In this document: in pieces, positions 8,969 through 15,646 of the stretch | Layout of the letters: the number at the start of each line of letters is the position of its first letter | How positions within the stretch are numbered: the first letter of the stretch is position 1 | NCBI RefSeq assembly: GCF_900111775.1 | Contig: NZ_FOJJ01000012.1 | Span: 248,001 to 312,000 of the forward strand | DNA from: Desulfuromonas acetexigens | GTDB lineage: Bacteria > Desulfobacterota > Desulfuromonadia > Desulfuromonadales > Trichloromonadaceae | Direction: 5' to 3' | DNA length: 64,000 bases | Made by a program: the position numbers and the translations under genes | The notes under the pieces: generated by a model | Told to the model about the DNA's origin: nothing | The model's database searches: none | What the model saw: only the letters and a program-made list of their open reading frames with translations

Positions 8969-9703
8969 CTACAATCTTTTGATTTCCTGATCGATATTGT
9001 CCAGGCGTGCTTTGTTCGAGGGATGCGAGCTGAGGAAGCCGCCTTTGGCGGACTGGATGCCTTCGAGGGTTTCGATGGAGCGGCGCATGGCGTAGGGGTC
9101 TTTTCCCCAGCGCTTGAGCGCCTTGACCGCGTAGGCGTCGGCTTCGAGTTCGTCCTGCTGGGAAAAATGGGCGCTGATGGCAGTCTGGCCGAGTTTTCCG
9201 AGCAGGGAAGAAGAGACGTTGCCGATCACCCCGCCGGCCGAGACCAGCCCTTGAAAAGCGCTGTCGGTGAGGATCTGAGCGCGCATCTGGTTGTAGGAAT
9301 GCTTCAGCTTGACATGCCCGACTTCGTGGGCGATGACCGCCAGCACTTGATCGTCGGGCATGACGTCCATGAGTCCCGAATAGACCCGAACGGTACCGTC
9401 GGCCATGGCGAAGGCGTTGATATCCTTAGCTAAGTAGGCCTTAAAGTTGAGGTTCATGCCGTCGTAGTTGGTGAGGTTGCGGGTCAGGTTGTCGAGCCGT
9501 TGGCTATAGGGGCTGTTGGCCGGGGCGACCTGATTCTTGCTGTCCATTTCCTGGGCGGCCAGGGCTGAGGTTTGGCGCACGCTGTTTTCGTCGAGGGTGG
9601 TGGCCTGCAGGACGCCGGCGCCGACGGCGAGCATGCTGTCGGCGGCGCAACCGCTCAGGGTCAAGGTCAACAGAAGTAATAGCGGGACGATTCTGAACTT
9701 CAT
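8969..9703 (-). CDS. M48 family metalloprotease, lipoprotein
   Basis: 244 residues. The N-terminus MKFRIVPLLLLLTLTLSGC is a lipoprotein signal with lipobox LSGC, so the enzyme is anchored to a membrane facing the periplasm. The zinc-protease motif HEVGH is present in VLAVIAHEVGHVKLKHS near residue 125, and EADAYAVKAL near 190 carries the third zinc ligand, as in LoiP/BepA-like M48 enzymes. These act in outer-membrane protein quality control. The ATG at 9703 has AAGGAG upstream. BepA's C-terminal TPR region is absent, so it is closer to LoiP/YcaL. Confidence 0.9.
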   Translation of the reverse strand: MKFRIVPLLLLLTLTLSGCAADSMLAVGAGVLQATTLDENSVRQTSALAAQEMDSKNQVAPANSPYSQRLDNLTRNLTNYDGMNLNFKAYLAKDINAFAMADGTVRVYSGLMDVMPDDQVLAVIAHEVGHVKLKHSYNQMRAQILTDSAFQGLVSAGGVIGNVSSSLLGKLGQTAISAHFSQQDELEADAYAVKALKRWGKDPYAMRRSIETLEGIQSAKGGFLSSHPSNKARLDNIDQEIKRL

Positions 9704-9741
9704 GATCGTTCTCCTTGTCGCGTGGAAGTAGACCGGTGACG

Positions 9742-10347
9742 CTACGGGGCCGCCGGTTTTTGCAGCAGGAAGCTGGCGTAATCCTCCATGATGCGGCTGT
9801 CGGCGACGGTGCAGCCGAGCTGGGTGTAACGGCGCTGGATGTCGAACTTGTCTTGCAGGGGGATGCCGGAGAGAAGCAGATAGCCGCCGGGGCGGGTCAG
9901 CTCCACCAGCCGGTCGGCCAAAGGCAAGAGGATGTCGGCGTAGATGTTGGCCATGACCAGATCGAAAGGGTGCGTAGCAATGGCGGAAAGCTCGCCGCAG
10001 ATAGTCAGAACCCGGTCTTCGAGGCCGTTGAGCTGGGCGTTCTCGGCGCAGGAGAGGGCCGCCGGCCATTCCAGGTCGAGGGCCGCGATCGAGGCGGCGC
10101 CGAGGCGGGCTGCGGCGAGGGCGAGGATGCCGGTGCCGGTGCCAAGGTCAAAGGCCCGACAGTCTTGGATATCGGGAATGGTCGTCAGCAGCTCCAGACA
10201 TGAGGCGGTCGTTTCGTGCTCGCCGGAACCGAAGGCTCCCTTGCGACCGAGGATCAGCGGGATGCCGCAAGGGTCGGGGGTGGGAAAGCCGGCGGGGATG
10301 ATGGTAAATGCGCCCACCGGAAAAGGTTTGAAAATGCGGCCCGACAT
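9742..10347 (-). CDS. PrmA-like (ribosomal protein L11) methyltransferase
   Basis: 201 residues, shorter than PrmA (about 290) because the N-terminal substrate-recognition domain is missing. The catalytic part is well conserved: FGSGEHETTASCL, typical of PrmA; the SAM motif DLGTGTGILALAAARLGA; and NIYADILLPL in place of the NILA.PL motif. The ATG at 10347 is preceded by GGGAGGA; upstream in-frame codons lack a site. Without the recognition domain, L11 may not be the true substrate. Confidence 0.85.
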   Translation of the reverse strand: MSGRIFKPFPVGAFTIIPAGFPTPDPCGIPLILGRKGAFGSGEHETTASCLELLTTIPDIQDCRAFDLGTGTGILALAAARLGAASIAALDLEWPAALSCAENAQLNGLEDRVLTICGELSAIATHPFDLVMANIYADILLPLADRLVELTRPGGYLLLSGIPLQDKFDIQRRYTQLGCTVADSRIMEDYASFLLQKPAAP

Positions 10348-10458
10348 GCGTCCTCCCTGCTCATGAAAACCGTGAGTTTCTCTTAAAATCACGGCATCAT
10401 AGCAAAGGCGGCGGCAAAAGGCCAAAACGAAAAGGTGTGGTGGCGGGGGAGGGGAAAA

Positions 10459-10501
10459 TGAAAGCGGCGCGTGTCCACCAGGGGACAACGCGCCGCTTTC
10501 T
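10459..10501 (-). terminator. Terminator after the IscA/HesB-like selenoprotein gene
   Basis: Inverted repeat with arms AAAGCGGCGCG and CGCGCCGCTTT around 10461-10499. The inner part also pairs (TGTCC with GGGACA). On the minus strand the stem is followed by a weak T-rich tract. It lies 18-60 nt past the selenoprotein stop codon at 10519. Confidence 0.6.
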
Positions 10502-10518
10502 TCTGTTTTATCGGTTCC

Positions 10519-10806
10519 TCAGCAGCAGGAAGAACCGTACTCGGGAGCGATGACGAAGCCTTTGCCGGACCAGTTATCCACATAGTCGATCATCTGGTCC
10601 TCGGTGAAGGGCTCGATACTCTCTTCCATAAAAAGTTCGATGCTGCCGACTTTGGTGCTCTTTTCATTTTCTTTCGGCTCATCCAGAGCCAACCCCAGAC
10701 GGGGCCCGCCTCAGCCAAAGCCCTGGAAAACGACCCGAACGGCCTTGCCCGGGCTCTTGTTCAACAGTTCTTGCAGCGCCTCGCGGGCGCTCTCGGTAAT
10801 CTTCAT
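10519..10806 (-). CDS. IscA/HesB-like selenoprotein (UGA at 10711-10713 read as Sec)
   Basis: 95 residues when the in-frame TGA at 10711-10713 (codon 32) is read as selenocysteine. The ATG at 10806 has AGGAGG upstream. The first 31 codons end in VRVVFQGFG; after the UGA the frame continues GGPRLGLALDEP and ends EYGSSCC before a normal stop. This is the small HesB-like selenoprotein family known from deltaproteobacteria, where Sec takes the place of the first cluster-ligand Cys of IscA. The terminal Cys pair replaces the CGC motif of IscA. The role is probably iron-sulfur or metal handling, not proven. It has its own promoter and terminator. Automatic annotation would call a 31-residue fragment or miss it. 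Confidence 0.88.
10676..10690 (-). promoter_or_regulatory. Candidate SECIS hairpin of the IscA/HesB-like gene
   Basis: In the mRNA, bases 21-35 after the UGA form GGCUC-UGGAU-GAGCC, a perfect 5-bp stem with a 5-nt loop whose second base is G. Loop distance (26 nt) and the G in the first two loop bases fit the published bacterial SECIS rules. A second hairpin, CCCC-GUCU-GGGG, starts 7 nt after the UGA and is closer than usual. Confidence 0.65.
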
Positions 10807-10836
10807 AGCGACCTCCTTGTTGGTCTGTTTGACATA

Positions 10837-10865
10837 ACAATATGCGAATATAAGAATGATGTCAA
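10837..10865 (-). promoter_or_regulatory. Sigma-70 promoter of the selenoprotein gene
   Basis: On the minus strand TTGACA (10865-10860) and TATTGT (10842-10837) are separated by 17 bp, close to the consensus. The predicted start of transcription is near 10830, about 24 nt before the ATG at 10806. It gives this gene a promoter separate from the MtrB/PioB gene. Confidence 0.75.
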
Positions 10866-10890
10866 GAGTCGCGTGCTTTTTGCTTCGGGA

Positions 10891-10923
10891 TAAAGAAAAG
10901 CCCGGCTGCGAGTGCAGCCGGGC
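10891..10923 (-). terminator. Terminator of the DmsE-MtrB/PioB transcript
   Basis: Perfect 10-bp stem GCCCGGCTGC/GCAGCCGGGC (10900-10909 with 10914-10923), 4-nt loop, followed on the minus strand by TTTTCTTT. It sits 29 nt past the stop at 10952. Its position after the distal stop codon, and not near the UGA at 11432, supports the longer reading of the barrel gene. Confidence 0.85.
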
Positions 10924-10951
10924 CGAATGAAACATGGAAAAGGAATCGTTT

Positions 10952-13312
10952 CTAGAAGCGGTAGCCGAAGCCGAGATAGGCGTAGTAGGCCTTGCCGTCT
11001 TCGTCGCCGTAGACATAGGCTTCCTTCGAACGGAAGATGTCGTAAGTCGCCGAGGCCGAAGTGTAGAAGGCGTCGGTGAATTCATAGGTACCACCCAGGG
11101 TAAACTGATACTGCTGGTAGGCGAGATCGGAATACTCGTCCACGGTGTTGTTCATTTCCCAGGTGTCGTAGTTGACCGAGCCATAAGGCCCGGGCGCTTC
11201 GATGCCAGTATCGGCCAGCGGCGTGGTCAGGTTGTTCTCCGGGAACATCTGGGCGCGTTCGGTGAAATCCCAGTCCCAGCTGCTCTTGGCGCGATTATAG
11301 GTGAAGCCGGCATTCATCTTCAGTTTTTCCGTCGCCTGGTAATCCAGGTTGAGGGCGAGGGTGTGGACGTCGGTATTGTATTCAGCAGTGTTGCAGATCG
11401 AGCCAAACTGGCCCGACGAGACGTCGTTCGCTCAGCCATGGTACCAGCCGACGCACATCTGGTTCTCCGTCTCCTGCTTGTTGAAGGTGTAGGCCATGGT
11501 CAGGTTCATCTTGCCGTTGGGCGCGTACCAGAGGCTGACTCCGGGGACATAGGTGGTCTGCTCGAACTCCACCTCGTCGTTTTCCGCCTGGCGCACCCGG
11601 GCGAAGAAGGTTGCCGCTTTGTTGGCGCTGATCGCCCAGGTGGTGGAGAGCTTCGCCTCGTGCACTTCATCGGGAAGGATGGTCGATGTCAGCTGCCGGT
11701 TGGGGTAGACGTCGGTCCAGTACCAGGTATTGTCGGGGGTGGCCGCAGGCAGCTGATCGTTAGGCGTATTCATCAGCGCCGTGTTGTAATACCACAAGCC
11801 CGAACCAAGGGGATCCTGAATGGCCAGGGGGTCGCCTTGGGCGATGCCGACATGGGCGCCGGGCAGGGGATCGTCGATCTTCTGGAACTGGTAGCTTAGG
11901 TTGCCGGAGAGGGCCTTGTTCAGCCGGGTCTTGACCGACGCTTTCAAGGTGTGGGTATCGGTTTCCAGCAGTTCTTCTACGTCCCGATCGACCTCTTCGA
12001 ACTCGTAGCCGAGGCGTAAGGTGGTCCCCCGGGCCAGGCGATAGACGAGGTCGGCGCCGACTTCCTTGACCTTGCGAGCTTCCGCCGAATGCCAGGCGTC
12101 GGTATTGGTTTCCGGCCAGGCGGCTGCCGCATTGGCGGCATCCCGGGCCGGGTAATACATTTCATTGCCGTTGACATCGATGTCATACATGCTACCGCGC
12201 AGGGAGAGGCGCAGGTTCTTGCCGAACTTGGTCGCCAGTTTGCCGCCGAAAGACTCGTATTCGCTCTTCAGGGTGCTGCCGTCGAGAAGCAGATATTCCC
12301 CTTGCGTCTGGCTCTTCGAGCTTTCGATGTCCGATTTGACGTAGCTGGCGGTCAGGCTCGTGTCCTTGGGCAGGTCGATGCGAGCCTTGAGGGCGTGGCT
12401 GTCCTTTTCCGAATCGGGTGTACGGCCGAAGGGGTAGTCACCGTTTTCATACAGCATGTTGTAAGCAGTACCGTTCTGGGCGTCCTCGTAGTAGCGGAAA
12501 GGGGTCGAGCCGCTTTCCGAGAAGGTGCGGGTCAGATACTCGTAGTCGACGGTGAGCAGCCCGAACTTGCCGGTGGCGCCGAAGGTGTAGTCTTCGGTGA
12601 CTTCGTCGATCTTCTTGTCGACGGCGCTGACATGGCAGCTGTCGCACTTGGTCATGCCGATAGCCTGCTCCATGCCTTGACGTTTTTCGATACGCATGCC
12701 GGCATGGAAGATGACGTTGGGCAGGGCCGGGATGACCAGGGCCGCTTCGCTCTTGAGTTCACGGCGGGTCACCAGATAGTCGTTGGAGAGTTCCTCGGTG
12801 TAGGCCTGGAGGGGATCGTAGCCCACGGGCAAAGTGCCGCCGCCGACACTTGCGCCGGCCGGAAGATTGGAGAAAATCTTGTCTGTAGTGACGCTCGGCT
12901 GGGAACCGCCGGTGTCGTCCCGGCCGGTGGCGCCCATTTGGTCGAGGGTTTCGTGGTCCTTCCAGTGTTCCAGCACCTGGTAGTCGAGGCCGAGCCGGAA
13001 GATCCGCCCGGCATCCAGTTCCATGTTGAATTGCTGGTCGCGGGGGCCGTTGGCGTCCGCTTCGAGTTCAAAGGCCGAATGCTCGCCCAGATCCCCTTCG
13101 ACAAAGAGTTTGGGGGCGAAGCTGAGACCGTCTTCGGAGCGGCCTCGGACATATTCGTTGACGCGGGCTGCGTTGTCCTTGGTGTTAATCCCGGTGGCGC
13201 CGACCTCCACATGGCCGCCGAAGATTTTTTCTTCGGCGGAAGCCGTGGCGGCGGTCGACATCAAGGCCAGGACGGACAGCAATGCAAGCAGCCAAGATTG
13301 GGGTTGCCTCAT
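10952..13312 (-). CDS. MtrB/PioB-family outer-membrane beta-barrel, in-frame UGA, candidate selenoprotein
   Basis: 786 residues if the TGA at 11432-11434 (codon 627) is read through. The ATG at 13312 has AAGGAGG upstream, and residues 1-26 are a signal peptide ending ASA. The body is an alternating beta-strand protein of the decaheme-associated MtrB/PioB family, which forms a large barrel sheathing a periplasmic decaheme. Without readthrough the protein stops at 626 and loses the last strands and the C-terminal YRF barrel signature. Read through, Cys620, Sec627 and Cys640 fall in one apparent loop. The only other cysteines, 223 and 226, form CDSCH, a heme-attachment motif unusual for this family. 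It lies 15 bp after the decaheme gene. The alternative explanation is a nonsense mutation. Confidence 0.82.
11397..11417 (-). promoter_or_regulatory. Candidate SECIS hairpin of the MtrB/PioB-family gene
   Basis: Bases 15-35 after the UGA can fold into a 9-bp stem (GUCGGGCCA with UGGCUCGAU, two G-U pairs) capped by loop GUU. The loop is 24-26 nt from the UGA and starts with GU, as in the fdhF-type element. This meets the bacterial SECIS rules on spacing, stem length and loop G. It was found by eye, not by a folding program. Confidence 0.6.
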
Positions 13313-13327
13313 TTCTTCCTCCTTGGG

Positions 13328-14320
13328 TTAACGGGTCAGGCCGTGGCCACTGAGCGGCTGGGACGGATAGTCACTGCCGTGCACCGTTTTGTGGCAGGTG
13401 GTGCACTTGGTGCCGAAGGATGTCTGGAAACCTTCCTGCCCATGCACATTGACGATGTTGGCCGTAGCCGACGGCAAAGTCGCGTCGTTCGGATTGGCAT
13501 CGTAGTTGGACTGCCGCAGGATGTGGAAGTGACCTTCGTGGCACTGCAGGCAGAGGAAGGGCTCGTTCTGCACCAGCAGGTTATTGGCGACCGAACCATG
13601 GGGATCGTGGCAGATGGTGCAGTCGTCCTCGACCGGGGCATGCCCGAAGACGAAGGGCCCCTGGTAGCGGCTGTGGCAGTTGAGGCAGAGGTCGTTCTTG
13701 CGCTCGTCGGTGAGCAACTCGCCGTGGGCGTTGTGGCAGCTGGAGCAGTTCATCTTCCCTTCTTTGATCGGATGGTGCGAGGGGAAGTTGCTCTGGGCCA
13801 TCTGCTCCTGGTGGCAGCTGTAGCAGAGGGCCGGGTCTTCCTGCTTCAAGTTCGCTTTGAGCGGTTTTTCATGGCCGTGCATGGTGTGGCAGTCGCTGCA
13901 GCTCAGGTCGACCAGGGCATGTTCGCTGTGGGTCCAGTCCATGAGTTTGCCGCTGGTGTGGCAGAGGGCGCAGATTGCCGCCGACTCCTCGGCGGTGAGG
14001 GTTGCCGGGTTGAGGATCTTGTCCGTGTCCCCCTCCCCGTCGACGTGCAGGCTGCCGGGGCCGTGGCAGGATTCGCAGCCTTTTTGGCCGCCCATGTACT
14101 CGAAATCGGCCAGGCGTCCGTGAATGTTGTGGGCCATGGAAGCGCCTTTGTCTTCATGACACTCGACGCAGGTCTCTTCCCCGACGTAAGTGGCGCCTTC
14201 GATGGTCGGCAGAGTCAGCAGCTTCTCGCGGATGGCACCGGTGGCACAGGCCCCCAGCAACAGCAACACGGGAAGCAGCCGCAGCAGCCATCGGGCATGG
14301 TGTCGCGACGTGTTGGACAT
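13328..14320 (-). CDS. DmsE/MtrA-type decaheme c-type cytochrome, lipoprotein
   Basis: 330 residues. Ten CxxCH heme motifs are evenly spread (CVECH, CESCH, CALCH, CSDCH, CYSCH, CSSCH, CLNCH, CTICH, CLQCH, CTTCH), matching the periplasmic decahemes that plug into MtrB/PioB barrels. The N-terminus has a hydrophobic segment and lipobox LGAC, so it is probably a lipoprotein, unlike soluble MtrA. The ATG at 14320 has AGGAG upstream. It is the first gene of a two-gene operon with the barrel (15-bp gap) and is divergent from a LysR regulator. No surface decaheme is encoded next to it. Confidence 0.95.
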   Translation of the reverse strand: MSNTSRHHARWLLRLLPVLLLLGACATGAIREKLLTLPTIEGATYVGEETCVECHEDKGASMAHNIHGRLADFEYMGGQKGCESCHGPGSLHVDGEGDTDKILNPATLTAEESAAICALCHTSGKLMDWTHSEHALVDLSCSDCHTMHGHEKPLKANLKQEDPALCYSCHQEQMAQSNFPSHHPIKEGKMNCSSCHNAHGELLTDERKNDLCLNCHSRYQGPFVFGHAPVEDDCTICHDPHGSVANNLLVQNEPFLCLQCHEGHFHILRQSNYDANPNDATLPSATANIVNVHGQEGFQTSFGTKCTTCHKTVHGSDYPSQPLSGHGLTR

Positions 14321-14553
14321 GAGTTCTCCTTTCACTCCTCTTTTTGGCTTGGCATCTCGCACCAATTTGGTTAATCGCCTCTTTTCTCTTTTTTCTCCCA
14401 GGGGTTCTCCTCCTCCTTTCCGTTATTCATTTCGCATTTTTTAACGGAAACACCATACTCAGCGGGGTTTTATCGGTAAAGCGAATGTTTCTTATGCCCC
14501 CTATTAGCGCGACTTCTATCTTTTATTCATATATCCTTATTTATCTATGGATA

Positions 14554-14576
14554 GGGCACGGCTTTTGCTTTATAAT
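14554..14576 (+). promoter_or_regulatory. Sigma-54-like promoter, overlapping a TATAAT box, upstream of the LysR gene
   Basis: GGGCACG-GCTT-TTGCT places GG at 14555-14556 and GC at 14567-14568 with exactly 10 bases between, matching the -24/-12 consensus except the first T. A TATAAT box at 14571-14576, with TGGATA 17 bp upstream, could serve sigma-70. The 303 bp between the two divergent genes (14321-14623) is AT-rich and otherwise without a gene. Confidence 0.5.
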
Positions 14577-14623
14577 TCGGTCCGCATCGATATAGATGGA
14601 AAATGAGAAAGGTGGGGGAGAGG

Positions 14624-15556
14624 ATGGAAACACGCTACTTTCAGACCTTGGTCAAGGTCTGTGAAACGGGAAGTTTTTCCAAGGCCGCGGAGTCGTTGCA
14701 TATTACCCAGTCGGCGGTCTCCCAGCGCATCAAGTTTCTCGAAGAAAACTACGGGCATCAGCTCTTCGACCGCAGCGGGACGCAGCTGGAGCCCACCGGC
14801 GCCGGCCTGCTGGTGCTGGAAAAGGCCAGGGAGATTCTCGCCAAAGAACGGGAACTGGTCGATCGTCTGAGCTCCTTCAAGGGAGAAAAGCGCCTTTCTA
14901 TCTGCTGCACGCCGACCTTCGGCATGGCCTATCTGCCGCGCATTCTCAGCGATTTCGTGCTGCGCAACGCCGACGTTCATGACCTCAAGTTCATTTTCAA
15001 GCAGCCGGCTGAGGCGATAGTCGGGGTACAAAACAAGGAATACGACCTGGCGGTGATCGAGTATTGCGACGGGATTCCGCCGGAATCCTTTGTCGTTTAT
15101 CCCCTCCCTGATGACGAGCTGGTCTTTATCAGTGCCCCTTCCATGGACCTTCCCGAAACGCCCATGGAAATCGAACGTCTGCTCGAATTTCCCATCTATG
15201 CCCGCCGCGACGGCTGCAGTTCGCGCAACCTGCTGCGGCAGAATCTCGCCAATCTGGGGCATGACATCAATGATTTCAAACGGGTGGTGATTTCCGATGA
15301 TCTGCGGCTGTGCATCGGTTCGGCCCTCGATGGTTGTGGCATCTCCTTCGTTTCGCGCAGCCTGGTGCGGGGTTATCTCCTCGACCACCGACTGCGCGCT
15401 CACTACGTCAAAGACTTCACCCATGTCCGTTCCCGCGCGGCCTTCCATCTCGCCGCACGCAGCGAGGACCCGTTGATCAGCAACTTTATCGCCAGCCTTC
15501 AGTCCCTTTTCAGTGACCGGGGGCGTCGGCACACGGACGGGTTGGCCCTTCCCTGA
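14624..15556 (+). CDS. LysR-family transcriptional regulator
   Basis: 310 residues. The N-terminal winged helix-turn-helix is standard: METRYFQTLVKVCETGSFS, then AAESLHITQSAVSQRIKFLE. The effector-binding periplasmic-protein-like domain covers about residues 90-300. The ATG at 14624 has GGGGGAG just upstream; an in-frame ATG at 14603 has a weaker site. It is divergent from the decaheme-barrel operon, the usual layout for a LysR protein controlling its neighbour, so it may regulate that electron conduit. The effector is unknown. Confidence 0.9.
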   Translation: METRYFQTLVKVCETGSFSKAAESLHITQSAVSQRIKFLEENYGHQLFDRSGTQLEPTGAGLLVLEKAREILAKERELVDRLSSFKGEKRLSICCTPTFGMAYLPRILSDFVLRNADVHDLKFIFKQPAEAIVGVQNKEYDLAVIEYCDGIPPESFVVYPLPDDELVFISAPSMDLPETPMEIERLLEFPIYARRDGCSSRNLLRQNLANLGHDINDFKRVVISDDLRLCIGSALDGCGISFVSRSLVRGYLLDHRLRAHYVKDFTHVRSRAAFHLAARSEDPLISNFIASLQSLFSDRGRRHTDGLALP

Positions 15557-15573
15557 CCTCGTTTTTCATACAG

Positions 15574-15624
15574 AAACAGCGACGCCGCGCACCGAATATC
15601 TCGGGCGCGGCGTCGCTGTTTTTT
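15574..15624 (+). terminator. Terminator between convergent LysR and sensor kinase genes
   Basis: Perfect 17-bp inverted repeat (15574-15590 with 15605-15621) followed by a T-run on the plus strand. It ends the LysR transcript and may act on the converging kinase transcript too. Confidence 0.8.
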
Positions 15625-15646
15625 ATGGGGGGATGATTGAGGAGGC

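Noticed and set aside
10711-11094. A 127-codon minus-strand frame ending at the UGA of the IscA/HesB-like gene.
   Set aside because: Its upstream part runs back through a promoter and a terminator. The real gene starts at 10806 with a good ribosome site and continues past the UGA.
10952-11317. A separate 121-residue gene starting at 11317.
   Set aside because: It is in frame with the MtrB/PioB gene, has no ribosome site, no signal peptide, and consists only of C-terminal barrel strands. It is the end of the UGA-containing gene.
12089-14374. A 761-codon plus-strand open frame opposite the decaheme and barrel genes.
   Set aside because: The opposite strand encodes ten CxxCH motifs; this frame is a shadow of them.
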